Source: Mycobacterium bourgelatii (GTDB taxonomy: Bacteria; Actinomycetota; Actinomycetes; Mycobacteriales; Mycobacteriaceae). Taken from it: 64,000 nucleotides of DNA. The notes beneath the pieces were generated by a model that saw only the letters and a list, made by a program, of their open reading frames with translations, was not told where the DNA came from and did no database searches. The position numbers and the translations under genes are program-made. Position 1 is the stretch's first letter; each line of letters begins with the position of its first letter. Where the stretch lies: positions 682,001-746,000 of the forward strand of contig NZ_BLKZ01000002.1 in NCBI RefSeq assembly GCF_010723575.1. Direction: 5' to 3'. Positions 8,140 to 17,575 of this stretch are shown here, piece by piece.

Positions 8140-9188
8140 ATGCTCACGGTAGTTCACGATGCCGATGAGGCCAACGGCAGCGAGGCCGGCCGGCGCTCGT
8201 TGTTGGATGAGATCGTCCGCGATGGTGCTCGGCAGATGCTGGCGGCGGCGTTGCGGGCCGAGGTTGCCGCCTACATCGACGCCCATGTCGGTGAGGTTGA
8301 TGAGAACGGGCGCCGACTGGTGGTGCGCAATGGCTATCACCACGAGCGCGAGGTGCTGACCGCGGCGGGCGCGGTGACTGTAACTGCGCCGCGGGTCAAT
8401 GACAAGCGTATTGACGTTGATTCGGGTCAGCGGCAACGGTTTTCCTCGGCGATCCTGCCGGCGTGGGCGCGGAAGTCACCGCAGATGAGCGAGGTGTTGC
8501 CGTTGCTGTACCTGCATGGGCTGTCCAGCGGTGATTTCGTTCCGGCGTTGGAGCAGTTCCTGGGCTCAGGTGCCGGTTTGTCGGCCACCACGATCACCCG
8601 GCTTACCGGTCAGTGGCAGGACGAAGCCAAGGCTTTCGGGCAACGCGATTTGTCGGGGACTGACTACGTCTACCTGTGGGTCGATGGCATCCACCTCAAG
8701 GTTCGCCTGGAGCAGGAGAAGCTCTGCTTGCTGGTGATGTTGGGCGTGCGCGCTGACGGCCGCAAGGAACTCGTCGCTTTGGCCGATGGGTACCGGGAGT
8801 CCACTGAGTCGTGGGCTGATCTGCTGCGCGATTGCCGTCGCCGCGGGATGACCGCCCAGTGTTGGCCGTCGGTGATGGGGCACTGGGCTTCTGGAAGGCG
8901 GTGCGCGAGGTGTTTCCGGCTACCAGAGAACAGCGATGCTGGTTTCACAAGCAATCGAATGTTCTTGCCGCACTGCCGAAGTCGGCGCACCCGGGCGCGT
9001 TGGCTGCAATCAAAGACATCTACAACGCCGAGGATATCGATAAGGCTCAGGTCGCGATCAAGGCCTTCGAGGTCGGCTACGGTGCCAAGTACCCCAAAGC
9101 GGTCGCCAAGATCGTCGACGACGCCGATGTACTCCTGGAGTTCTACAAGTACCCCGCCGAGCACTGGATCCACCTGCGCACTACTAAC
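8140..9188 (+). pseudogene. IS256-family (mutator-type) transposase, 5' part
   Basis: This starts at ATG 8140 (MLTVVHDADEANGSEAGRR) with the family hallmarks VRNGYHHEREVLTAAGAV and the first catalytic Asp in YLWVDGIHLKVR. At about 8855 one C is missing: ACCGCCCAGTG should read ACCGCCCCAGTG. This shifts the frame before the second Asp in VLAVGDGALGFW and the conserved CWFHK block. The coding sequence breaks off at HLRTTN, where the nested element inserted. The third catalytic residue, Glu of NPIES, is on the other side at about 11160. The gene is thus dead twice, by frameshift and by insertion. Confidence 0.85.
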
Positions 9189-11150
9189 CCGTAGTTCCCC
9201 CCGCTGAGTGGGTTCTGAATCCCCGATGTTGTTCGTGAGCAGGTGTTTGGCGTTCATGCGGGCGTACTAATGTAGTCATGTATTATCATGGCATTGCTCG
9301 GCGTGTTAACTTGGCATATCGTAGATATAGCGCGGATAAGTTGATATAAAGTAATCATGTACGTGACTCGGGTTCCCAACCGTGGGTCACCGCCAGCGGT
9401 GCTGTTGCGGGAGTCCTACCGCGACAACGGCAAAGTCAAAACACGCACCCTGGCCAACTTGTCACACTGGCCCGAGCGCAAGGTGGAAAAGCTACAGCGT
9501 GCCCTCAAAGGCCTGCCGGCCACGCGGGATCTGGCCGAGTCGTTTGAGGTCTCCCGCAGCCTGCCCCATGGGCACGTGGCCGCAGTGCTGGGCACCGCCC
9601 GGACCCTGGGCGTCGAAGATCTCATCGACGCGACACCATCGCGGCGGCGCGACCTGGTCACCGCGATGCTGGTAGCCCAGGTCATCGCCCCGGAATCCAA
9701 GCTGGCCACCGCACGCGGTTTGCGCACCCAGACCGCCACCAGCTCACTGGGCGAGGTGCTGGGGGTCAGTGGGGCCGATGAGGACGACCTGTACGCGGCG
9801 ATGGACTGGGCGCTGGCCCGCAAAGATGCCATCGAAACCGCGCTGGCCGCCCGGCATCTGAACGATGGCACCCTAGTGCTCTACGACGTGTCCTCGGCGG
9901 CCTTTGAGGGCCGCACCTGCCCCCTGGGCAAGATCGGACACGCCCGTGACGGGGTCAAAGGACGTTTGCAGATCGTCTACGGGCTGCTGGCCACCACCGC
10001 CGGGATACCGGTTGCCATCGAAGTGTTCGACGGCAACACCGCTGACCGAAAACGTTGACCGCCCAAATCAATAAGCTGAAAAACCGGTTCGGACTGTCGC
10101 GGGTGGCCCTTGTCGGCGATCGCGGCATGATCACCAGCGCGCGCATCACCGAGGAACTACGCCCTGCCGGTCTGGACTGGATCACCGCGCTGCGCGCCCG
10201 CAGATCAAGGCCCTTGTGCAAGCCGACGCCCTGCAGCTGAGCTTGTTCGACGAACACGACCTCGCTGAGATCAACTCCCCGGACTATCCCGGCGAACGCC
10301 TGGTCTGCTGCCACAACCCGCTCTAGCTCAAAAGCGCACCCAAAACGCCAAGACCTGTTGGCCGCCACCGAAAACAACTCACCGCCATTACCGACGCCAC
10401 CACCCGAACCCGCCGACCCTTGCGCGGCAAAGACGATATCGCGCTACGGGTAGGCAAGGTGATCAACCACTACAAGATGGCCAAACACTTCCACATCACC
10501 ATCACCGACAACTCATTCACCTTCACCCGCAACGAAGACGCCATCGCCGCCGAAGCCGCCCTCGACGGCATCTACGTGCTGCGTACCAACCTGCCCAAAT
10601 CCGCCCTGGGCCGTGACGATGTGGTGTTGCGCTACAAGGGACTCGAAGACGTCGAACGCTTCTTCCGGACCCTCAACAGTGAACTTGACGTGCGACCCAT
10701 CCGCCACCACCTCGCCGACCGGGTCCGCGCCCACATGTTCCTACGCATGCTGTCCTACTACATCAGCTGGCACATGAAACAAGCCCTGGCCCCCCCTGCT
10801 GTTTCGCGACCACGACAAACCCGCAGCCGCCGCCAAACGCACCAACCCCGTTGCCCCCGCTCAACGTTCCGATGCCGCCCTAGCCAAAGCCTCCCGCAAA
10901 CGCACCACCGACGACACCCCGGTGCACAGCTTCACCAGCCTGCTCGCCGACCTAGCCACCATCTGCGCCAGCCACATCCAGCCCGCCGACGACATGCCCA
11001 CGTTCACCAAATTCACCACCCCCACCGCACTACAACACCACGCCTTCGAACTACTCGGCCTCACCCACCGCCTGGGCTACAAGTAGTCATGCAGACAACA
11101 CAAAACCCCAGGTCACGGCACACTCATCACCAAACCAGGGGGAACTACGG
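9189..11150 (+). mobile_element. Decayed IS1634/IS4-type insertion sequence nested in the IS256 transposase, 1962 bp
   Basis: The ends are perfect 13-bp inverted repeats, CCGTAGTTCCCCC (9189-9201) and its complement (11138-11150). The host sequence ACTAAC is duplicated on both sides (9183-9188 and 11151-11156). Joining the flanks across the insertion restores the IS256 transposase as ...IHLRTTNPIESTFATVRL. The internal transposase belongs to the same broad DDE group as the element at 4693-6370 but is a different lineage and carries several frameshifts. Confidence 0.85.
9357..11086 (+). pseudogene. IS1634/IS4-type transposase with multiple frameshifts and a stop
   Basis: The protein begins MYVTRVPNRGSPPAVLLRES and continues to LVLYDVSSAAFEG and VFDGNTAD, the first DDE region. 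A missing C at about 10041-10045 shifts the frame; the next frame has VALVGDRGMITSARI, which carries the second Asp. Another missing C at about 10195-10199 and a TAG at 10324-10326 follow. The frame from 10420 holds VINHYKMAKHFHI and the Glu block YKGLEDVERFFRTLNSELDV. An extra C at about 10794-10800 shifts the tail, which ends LGLTHRLGYK before TAG 11084-11086. At least four lesions make it non-functional as written. The remaining 9202-9356 and 11087-11137 are the IS's non-coding ends. Confidence 0.85.
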
Positions 11151-11423
11151 ACTAACCCGATCGAAAGCACTTTTGCCACAGTGCGTTTGAGGACCAAAGT
11201 CACCAAAGGACCCGGATCGCGCGCCGCCGGAATCGCCATGGCCTACAAGCTGATCGACGCCGCACAGGCCCGCTGGCGGGCCGTCAATGCACCCCATCTG
11301 GTGGCTCTGGTCCGCGCCGGAGCCGTCTTCCACAAAGGCAAACTCCTCGAACGACCAACCGACATCACCCCGCCAGAACCATCCGCCGTCGAGGCCGCAT
11401 CAGCCGGATCGGAGGTCGCCTGA
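11151..11423 (+). pseudogene. IS256-family transposase, 3' part
   Basis: This is the continuation of the transposase begun at 8140: N-P-I-E-S-T-F-A-T-V-R-L-R-T-K-V-T then KGPGSRAAGIAMAYKLIDAA, ending SAGSEVA at TGA 11421-11423. The Glu of the DDE triad lies at its start, separated from the two Asp residues by the nested element. The last 33 bases of the IS (11424-11456) are non-coding and contain the right inverted repeat. Confidence 0.85.
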
Positions 11424-11456
11424 AACACGCGGATCCACAACTATTGACAATTCCTC

Positions 11457-12378
11457 GAATCGGAAGGCTGGTAGCGACTCCTATCGCGGCGGCGTCAAAG
11501 GCTGCGATACGTTGAAGTAGCTCGGCTTGGCTGACATTGCCCCCGTAGGTCGTGTTGAACCATTCCACAAACTTGTCGTAGTCAATCCGCTGCCGCAGAA
11601 GAGCCAGGCGCAGTTCGGTGGCCGTGACGTTTGGCGCCGGCGGATTGGGGATCGGATGACCATTTAGTTGGTATCTGGTGAAGTCTTCCAGCGGCTTCGG
11701 CACTGCTGTGAGCGGCGCGAGCGGAACTCTGTTCGTATCGCCGGTGAACGCCGGTGGTGTTCCATCAGGGATGTCCCACGGGGCAAACGGGGGTGGGGGT
11801 CCGCCGCTGCCGTCCTGTGTCCAGTCGACTTGACGGAAGTTGCTCTTGCGCTTGGCGTTAGCGGCCGACGAGAAGTTGATGTTGTCCACATCACCAGCAG
11901 CCGCGGTGAGCCTTTCGGCGATGGCTTGCTCTATGCCGACTAGGTGCCTGGCGTGCGAGCCGATGCCTCCGGCGAACGCTTGGGCCTGTGCTTGCCGGGC
12001 GATTTGCCCTGTCGCAGTCCTGCTTTCGTGGGTGTCGATCACTGACAAGTCATCGCCCACGTCGAAGCCGGCATTCTGGGCATCTTCGACGGCGTATATG
12101 ACTCTTCGCAGTGCTGTGCTGATGTCCCCGGCGCCCGCGCGTGCGAGCGCTGCTGCGTTACGCAATTGGGTTACCTTGCCGTCAACGATCGACAGGTCAG
12201 CTGTAGTCCGTTCTCGTATCGCGTCGCCGCCGGCTCCACTCCAGGCAACGGAGTGGGCTTCGTTGCGCAGCTGTATGAACACTTCTTCCCATTGATCGGC
12301 GGTATCGGTCCAATAGTTGGCCGCGTTGATCAAATGGTCGGTGTCCCAGGCGCGCAGTTGTGCAAGGGTTGGCAGCAT
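11457..12378 (-). pseudogene. 5' part of a secretion-associated protein gene (Rv0026-like), split by IS256
   Basis: This encodes about 307 residues from ATG 12378 (MLPTLAQLRAWDTDHLINAA) to ATSLP at the IS256 junction. The N-terminal 180 residues are helical and Ala-rich with W and D positions typical of WXG100-like N-terminal domains of large type VII-associated proteins. They are followed by a Pro-rich linker (GGPPPPFAPWDIPDGTPP) and a short helical region. With the 3' part at 7881-8005 the intact product would be 345 residues. The start overlaps the stop of the EspC-like gene (TGATG). The interrupted frame reads on into the IS and would add about 28 foreign residues. Similarity to the Rv0025/Rv0026 arrangement is from memory and should be checked. 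Confidence 0.75.
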
Positions 12379-12677
12379 CACACCGAGACCGTTTGCCGCA
12401 GAACGGCGAACGCCGTCGCAGCAGCGTCGTCGTTGTCGCTGTAGCTGAACTCGGACGTCGCCACCGCGACTGCGGTGTCATGTGTCCGGGCTGTAAGCGC
12501 CGCGCCGGCGGTGCCGATTGCCGTGTTAATTGCATCGACCGCGGCGGTGGTGGGCTGACATGACGGACCCAACGCCGGTTGTGCCCACATGTTGCGTTCA
12601 GCGCTAAGTCCTTCCCATCGACTGGCCACTATTCGTAGCTCGTCAACAGATATCCGCAACTCACCCCATTCCGTCAT
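12378..12677 (-). CDS. EspC-like type VII secretion target (DUF2580-like)
   Basis: A 99-residue helical protein, MTEWGELRISVDELRIVASRW onward, with two long Ala-rich helices around a turn (ALGPSCQPTTAAV) and a C-terminal tail. This matches the EspC/DUF2580 family of small proteins linked to ESX secretion; M. tuberculosis Rv0025 has a similar layout. No WxG motif is at the turn, and a C-terminal YxxxD/E-type signal may be partly represented by FSYSDND. It is the first gene of the operon later cut by IS256. A TACACT element on the reverse strand (12685-12690) lies only 7 bases before the ATG, suggesting leaderless transcription. Confidence 0.65.
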   Translation of the reverse strand: MTEWGELRISVDELRIVASRWEGLSAERNMWAQPALGPSCQPTTAAVDAINTAIGTAGAALTARTHDTAVAVATSEFSYSDNDDAAATAFAVLRQTVSV

Positions 12678-12684
12678 CCGCGGA

Positions 12685-12690
12685 AGTGTA
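12685..12690 (-). promoter_or_regulatory. Candidate -10 element (leaderless start) for the EspC-like gene
   Basis: TACACT on the reverse strand fits the actinobacterial TANNNT -10 consensus and places transcription initiation at or next to the ATG at 12677. Leaderless mRNAs are common in mycobacteria. No clear -35 is seen. The 111-base gap 12678-12788 holds nothing else. Confidence 0.4.
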
Positions 12691-12788
12691 GGCGGGCACC
12701 GCCTGGCATGCTATTCACTCGTAGAGGACCTGACCCTCGATGACGCTCGGATCGCGGTGGCTATGCGGCGACGCGAGCGGCAGAAGCG

Positions 12789-14939
12789 TTACTCCGTAGT
12801 CGCGGGCGTCACGTCGGTGCTAGCCCCCTTGATTGAAGCCTTCGCGCGCTTCTCCGCACGCACCGGCTTCCCGCGGCGCAGGAACCCAGCCACGGAAATC
12901 GACGCCGACAGCAGCGCATCCTCGCCGCTGACGAACGGGTGGAATCCAACGCCGGCACCGCCGCGGCCCTTCACGGGGATATCGGCGACTTCTGTTACCT
13001 TCCAGCCCTTTTCGGAAGTCGACAGGATAGCCTCCCCGTTTGCACAGGAGACCGGCAACGCGGCAATGACCTCGTCACCAGGATCACCGGCCGTCAATCT
13101 CACTCCGGCCACGCCGTTACCGGCCGCGCCCTGCGGATTCACCGCCGCGGGGTCGATACGCAGCACCTTCCCGCGCCGGGTCACCAGCGCCAGATGTGAC
13201 CCGGCTGCGAGCACACCCGACCGCAGAAGTCCCGTGATGTCCGGTGCCACCGGGATATCGCGGATCTTGAACGGCAGACCGGCACCGGTGGTGAACTTGA
13301 CGCGCCCGTCGGTCCACACCGCCCAACCCAGGCCTGACGTCAGCAGGTCGCCATGGCTGTCGGAGAAGACACCACGGTCGTCCAGGCGCCAGCCGGCATT
13401 GACCTTCCGCTCGCGCGGCCCGTCGTCATCGGAACCCGATGCCGTCGGCGTGGCCGAGGAATCCAGCACCGTGCGGCGGTCGAACTCGGGACCGTCGAAC
13501 AGCTTTGCCGTTTCCTTCAGCTCGTTGTTGATCACTTTGCGGCGCGCGCTCGGATTCGACACCAGATCGGTCAACACCGCGAACTCGGCCTCCAGCTTCT
13601 CCGCCTCGGCCTTCAGCTCGATCACGTCAAGTTTGGTCAGACGGCGTAGCTGCAGCCCCAGCACGTAATCGGCCTGCTCCGCGTCGATCCCGAACCGGGC
13701 CTGCAAGCCCAGCCGGGCTTCATCGACCGTGTCGGAGCCGCGGATCACCGCCACCGCGGCATCGATGTCCAAGTGGATGATCATCAAGCCGGCCACCAAA
13801 TGGCGCCGCGCGGTGACCTTTTCCAGCCGATATTCGCTGCGCCGCACCACCACTGAGTCCCGCAGCGACAGGAACGCGGCGATCAGTTCGCGTACCGACC
13901 ACCAGCGTGGGACTCGGTCCTCGTCCAGGGCGACGAGGCTGGCAGCGAACGTCGACTCCAGCGGTGTCAGCGCGAGCAGTTGCTCACGGATCGCTTCGGC
14001 GCTGTGGCCGCGTTTGGCGGTGACCACGATGCGCAACCCGTTGCGGCGGTCGGTCAGATCGGACATGTCGGCCACGCCGGACATTTCGCCAGATTCGACG
14101 AGGGCCCGGATCCTTTCCTGCACAGTCCCACTGGCCACACCGGGAGGTAGTTCGGTAATGATGCAGTTCTTCCCGTCGACCGAGATCGTGCCGCGCACCG
14201 TGAACGAACCGCGGCCCGTGGTCAGGTAGTCACGCAGCCCGGTAGTGCCGACCACCGTGGATCCACATCCCCAATCTGGGCCGGGAATCAGTTCGCACAA
14301 GGCGTCATCGGACAGGTTCGGCTTGGCCAAGAGCATCCGGCAGGCGGCCATGATCTCGCGGGGATTGTGTGCCGGCACCTTGGTGGCCCAACCTTCGGCG
14401 ATGCCGACGGCACCATTGCAGAGCAGCACCGGCCACCGTGCCGGCAGCACCGTCGGTTCCATCCATTCACCGTCGAAGGTTTGCACCATGGGCACGGCGT
14501 GATCGTCGAGTTCGGCGGTCAGCGCTGCGCCGGGGGCGGACAGTCGCATTTCGGTGTAGCGGTCGGCGGCGGGAATGTCTCCTTGGATACGGGGGAATGC
14601 GCCTTGTCCGTCAATGACTTTCACGCGCTGGAACTCCGCGGCCATGAGCGCCGCGGCCCCGTACATCGACGCGCCACCATGGGGGTGCAGGTTGCCGGTG
14701 ACCGCCGAACACACCTTGGACGACTTCTGCGGTTTGTTGCCGGGCAGCAGCCTCGAATCGTGCATCTGGTAGAGCAGACGTCGCTGGCCGGGCTTGAGGC
14801 CGTCGAACGCCGAAGGGATGGCGCGGTCGCTGACGCTGTAGAGCGCGAAGGTCAGCTGGTAGTGGTTCCAGTAGTCGTCGGCGCTCTGGTCGAGCACCAG
14901 GTCCGGGTTCTGTTCGGGAACTTCCAGGGTCGCGGTCAC
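12789..14939 (-). CDS. Atypical type II topoisomerase, GyrA/ParC-like subunit (TopoM)
   Basis: A 716-residue GyrA/ParC homologue that cuts and rejoins DNA. The catalytic tyrosine is Y128 in the block AADRYTEM (R-Y-T). Upstream lies the winged-helix segment GLKPGQRRLLYQM (about 47-59) and KVCSAVTGNLHPHGGASMYG (about 75-93), and downstream the IPxxxxxxG tower/coiled-coil region. The last 200 residues form a beta-rich C-terminal domain (about 510-700), shorter than in GyrA (around 838 residues). The start is GTG 14939, 19 bases after the stop of the GyrB-like gene at 14959, so the two form one operon. The N-terminal sequence diverges strongly from GyrA, matching TopoM of M. smegmatis rather than gyrase. 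TopoN/TopoM is reported to relax, decatenate and positively supercoil DNA. Confidence 0.85.
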   Translation of the reverse strand: MTATLEVPEQNPDLVLDQSADDYWNHYQLTFALYSVSDRAIPSAFDGLKPGQRRLLYQMHDSRLLPGNKPQKSSKVCSAVTGNLHPHGGASMYGAAALMAAEFQRVKVIDGQGAFPRIQGDIPAADRYTEMRLSAPGAALTAELDDHAVPMVQTFDGEWMEPTVLPARWPVLLCNGAVGIAEGWATKVPAHNPREIMAACRMLLAKPNLSDDALCELIPGPDWGCGSTVVGTTGLRDYLTTGRGSFTVRGTISVDGKNCIITELPPGVASGTVQERIRALVESGEMSGVADMSDLTDRRNGLRIVVTAKRGHSAEAIREQLLALTPLESTFAASLVALDEDRVPRWWSVRELIAAFLSLRDSVVVRRSEYRLEKVTARRHLVAGLMIIHLDIDAAVAVIRGSDTVDEARLGLQARFGIDAEQADYVLGLQLRRLTKLDVIELKAEAEKLEAEFAVLTDLVSNPSARRKVINNELKETAKLFDGPEFDRRTVLDSSATPTASGSDDDGPRERKVNAGWRLDDRGVFSDSHGDLLTSGLGWAVWTDGRVKFTTGAGLPFKIRDIPVAPDITGLLRSGVLAAGSHLALVTRRGKVLRIDPAAVNPQGAAGNGVAGVRLTAGDPGDEVIAALPVSCANGEAILSTSEKGWKVTEVADIPVKGRGGAGVGFHPFVSGEDALLSASISVAGFLRRGKPVRAEKRAKASIKGASTDVTPATTE

Positions 14940-14958
14940 GGTGCTTCTCCTACGTCTT

Positions 14959-16992
14959 TTAAGTCAAGTCCAGCGCTGAGGTGTCCACGCGGGAAGCGAC
15001 ATCGGCCATCCACGTACGCCGCCCTTCCGGCGGCCCGCCGAACAGAGAGTGGTGCAAGTTGGACTTGCTTTCGTCGATATGCACCCGAATGACGGTGCGC
15101 CGCTGCGGATCCAGCACGGTGTTCCAGAAGTCGTCGGCGTCCATCTCGCCGAGACCCTTGTTGCGTTGTACCTCCACTTTGCGTTTGGACGTAGCGCGTA
15201 GCTGGGCCACCGCGGCGTCGCGCTCGGACTCGTCCTGACAGTAGATGCGCTGCGTGCCGTCTTTGACCACGAACAAAGGTGGCAACGTCACGTAGACCAT
15301 TCCGGCTTCGACGAGGGGCCGGTAGAAGTCCAGGAACATTGAAATGAGGCTCGAGTTGATGTTGCCGCCGTCGGGGTCGGCGTCGGAGGCGAACAGGATC
15401 CGGTCATAGCGGCACAGTTCCGGGTCACAGTGGTCTCGCACTCCGCAGCCCAAGATGCGTTCGATCGAATCGAATTCGTCTTTGAGCCGCGCCTTACTCA
15501 GGGCGAACCCATAGACATTGGGCGGCTTGCCTTTCAGCGGGAACGCCGCCTGGAATGTGGCGTCGCGCGCCGCTTTGATCGTGCCCAGCGCGGAATCACC
15601 CTCGCACAGGAACAATTCGGCACCCGACCCGCGGCCGGTCTCCCGGCTGGGCAGCAGCTTCGGTGGCAGCGACAAATTCGTGCCCAGCCCCTTGGCTTTC
15701 GACGCCGCGCGCGACCGGGCCTTGGCGCCCTCGGCACTGCGCCGGGCCCGCGCCGACTCCAGCGCCAGCTTGGTCCACAGCGACACTGTGTCGCCGTTGG
15801 CGGGGTTGGCCGCCCAGATGGTGACGCTGCGTGCGACGTCCGGCGCCATCGCTAGGTTCAGCGACCGCGACGACACTGCGGTCTTGGCTTGCGAGTCCCA
15901 TCCCACATCGGGGGCGCGGGTGTCGACGGCCAGCGCAGTGACCGCCGCGAAATCCTGTGCCTCCGGGCCGTCCTCACCTTTCGCCAGACCCAGGTCACGG
16001 ATGCGCGAGGCGCGATCGGCCAGAGCTTCGGACAGACCCTTGACGGCAGCGGTCAGATGAGATCCGCCACCGGGGGTGCGCACGGTGTTGCAGAACGCAG
16101 CCACGGTGGCGGGTTCGGCAGGACCGGCCGTCAACGACCAGCGGAACGGGGTGGCGCCGCGTCCGGTGGTGTATTCGCCGCGGCCTTCTACGACTGCGCG
16201 CACCTCCGGTAGTGGAGTGCCGGCGGCGGTGCACATGAGGTCCAACAGCGCGTCGGTACCCCATGGGCCGCTGAACGGTTCGATCAATGCGGGTGCGACG
16301 TCCTCGCCGGGCCAGCCCTCGTCGATGACGTGCAGGTGCACCCCCGGCGACATCCGTGCGGCAGCGTGTGCCCGCAGCAATACCTCGCCGATATCGACGG
16401 TCGAATCGGGCACCACGGCCGGATCGAACAGAATGCGCACCGTGGTGCCGTGCGCCTCCGGCTTCCGATTAGCAGAGCCGCGCAGTTTCTGGGTATCGGC
16501 GCGGGTGAATTCGGCGTTCGGATCGAACTCCTTGCCGTCGAACACGCCGGGGTAGCCGCCGCCGAAACTCTGCAGAAAGGTCTTTCCGCCCCGGCGCACC
16601 GTCACGTCGGTCCGCGCGGAGATGAACACCGCTGCGGCAGCGCCGATCCCATTCAGGCCGGCCCCTGTGCTCGTCGCATCCTTGTGTGCGGAGAACTTGC
16701 CGCCTGCCCGCGCCGTGCCCAGTGTCTTGACGATGCCGTTCTTACCCGTGACCGGGTCGGAATCGACAGGCAAGCCGCGGCCGTCGTCGGCGACACTGAC
16801 CGATCCGTCGGCGTGCAGGGTGATGGTCACGGTGGAACCACCGTGGCTGGGATCAGCGACCTCTTCGATCGCGTTGTCTACCAGCTCGCGCAATGCGGTA
16901 TTGAGCACGTCGAGACCCAGGTTCACCGCCGGCCGCAGGCGCGTGTGCTGCACATCGTCGAGTTCGGTGATGTCCGCGGCGTTGTAACTCAC
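14959..16992 (-). CDS. Atypical type II topoisomerase, GyrB/ParE-like ATPase subunit (TopoN)
   Basis: A 677-residue GyrB/ParE homologue. The GHKL ATPase motifs are LRELVDNAIEE (about 36-46), VADDGRGLPV (about 67-76) and the glycine-rich lid GGKFSA...STGAGLNGIG (about 97-117). The TOPRIM domain has ELFLCEGDSALG (about 460-471) and the metal-binding FASDADPDGGNI, followed by RNKGLGEMDADDFW. The start is a GTG preceded by GGAAAGGACC. Many residues differ from GyrB, and the partner gene follows immediately, as with TopoN/TopoM of M. smegmatis. M. tuberculosis relies on gyrase alone, so this second enzyme marks a non-tuberculous species. Confidence 0.85.
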   Translation of the reverse strand: MSYNAADITELDDVQHTRLRPAVNLGLDVLNTALRELVDNAIEEVADPSHGGSTVTITLHADGSVSVADDGRGLPVDSDPVTGKNGIVKTLGTARAGGKFSAHKDATSTGAGLNGIGAAAAVFISARTDVTVRRGGKTFLQSFGGGYPGVFDGKEFDPNAEFTRADTQKLRGSANRKPEAHGTTVRILFDPAVVPDSTVDIGEVLLRAHAAARMSPGVHLHVIDEGWPGEDVAPALIEPFSGPWGTDALLDLMCTAAGTPLPEVRAVVEGRGEYTTGRGATPFRWSLTAGPAEPATVAAFCNTVRTPGGGSHLTAAVKGLSEALADRASRIRDLGLAKGEDGPEAQDFAAVTALAVDTRAPDVGWDSQAKTAVSSRSLNLAMAPDVARSVTIWAANPANGDTVSLWTKLALESARARRSAEGAKARSRAASKAKGLGTNLSLPPKLLPSRETGRGSGAELFLCEGDSALGTIKAARDATFQAAFPLKGKPPNVYGFALSKARLKDEFDSIERILGCGVRDHCDPELCRYDRILFASDADPDGGNINSSLISMFLDFYRPLVEAGMVYVTLPPLFVVKDGTQRIYCQDESERDAAVAQLRATSKRKVEVQRNKGLGEMDADDFWNTVLDPQRRTVIRVHIDESKSNLHHSLFGGPPEGRRTWMADVASRVDTSALDLT

Positions 16993-17360
16993 TGTCGGTC
17001 CTTTCCCTGAGGCCTCCCCGAAGGCCGCCGCCGCAGCGATCGGATCCCGTTGGAGTGTCGCGCGCCGCGCGACGGGATGGCTCCCGCCGCGCCGACGCCC
17101 GAGTAAGCGGTGTACCGATTCTGCCTCGCGCCACTGACATCGGGCCCCATCGACGCGGCTTAGTCCGAGGATCGTGAGCCGCTACGGACACGTCGCTCGA
17201 GAAGCCACGGACAGGGCAGCGCTGCCCCAGTTCTGGCTGCATGCAGGTCTGTCCGACGTGCCCAAAATCTCACGAAAGACGGCGCAACCGAGGAAGATTC
17301 GCTTAGGTCGTGAGACACGCTACGTGATGATGCCAAGCGGGCGCCGCAAAGGGTGAGCGC
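16993..17360. other. Intergenic region upstream of TopoN, no supported gene
   Basis: These 368 bases hold the TopoN ribosome-binding site (GGAAAGG on the reverse strand, about 16998-17004). A 60-codon forward frame at 17174-17356 has no recognisable motif and atypical composition. The region must also contain the TopoN promoter, but I could not pick a convincing -10/-35 pair. Confidence 0.6.
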
Positions 17361-17564
17361 TCACACGGCCGCGGCGGTACCGCAAATGCCGCACACCTCG
17401 AACTGCCGGCGCTTCCAGCGCGCGACCGGGATGAAGAACACCGAGAGTTGGTTGAATTCGCGCATCCGCGTCCACTGCGTGGTGTTGTTGCAGTTCGGAC
17501 AGGTCCGCGTTTCGCCCGGGCCCAGGTACTTCTGCTTCTTGCCGAAGCTGAAGAAAAGCAACAC
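17361..17564 (-). CDS. Small zinc-ribbon protein
   Basis: A 67-residue protein from GTG 17564, MLLFFSFGKKQKYLGPGETR onward. Two cysteine pairs, CPNC (residues 22-25) and CGIC (58-61), separated by about 32 residues that include a hydrophobic stretch (SVFFIPV), make a zinc ribbon. The first hydrophobic residues followed by GKKQK resemble small mycobacterial zinc-ribbon proteins. It lies 12 bases after the catalase stop on the same strand and is probably co-transcribed. Function is unknown. Longer frames extending into the catalase gene are not supported. Confidence 0.6.
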   Translation of the reverse strand: MLLFFSFGKKQKYLGPGETRTCPNCNNTTQWTRMREFNQLSVFFIPVARWKRRQFEVCGICGTAAAV

Positions 17565-17575
17565 GGTCAGGTTCC

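Larger units (their letters stand above)
8006..11456 (+). mobile_element. IS256-family insertion sequence, itself interrupted by another IS
   Basis: The outer ends are imperfect inverted repeats of about 28 bp, with 20 matches: the left GAGCAATGATCAGAACTTGT at 8006 onward pairs with the complement of the right end (11429-11456), sharing TTGTGGAT. A 9-bp target duplication, GAATCGGAA, flanks it at 7997-8005 and 11457-11465; IS256 elements make 8-9 bp duplications. Without the nested element (9189-11150) and its duplication the IS is 1483 bp, a normal size. The insertion disrupted a three-gene secretion-type operon. Confidence 0.85.

Noticed and set aside
10420..11190. A 256-codon frame treated as a separate gene
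   Set aside because: The first part is transposase, the rest is an out-of-frame translation that crosses the IS end.
12589..13668. A 359-codon forward frame opposite the TopoM C-terminal domain
   Set aside because: Ser/Pro/Arg-rich composition typical of an antisense frame.
17174..17356. A 60-codon forward frame between TopoN and the zinc-ribbon gene
   Set aside because: No motif, no clear ribosome-binding site and an arginine-rich composition; kept only as intergenic DNA.
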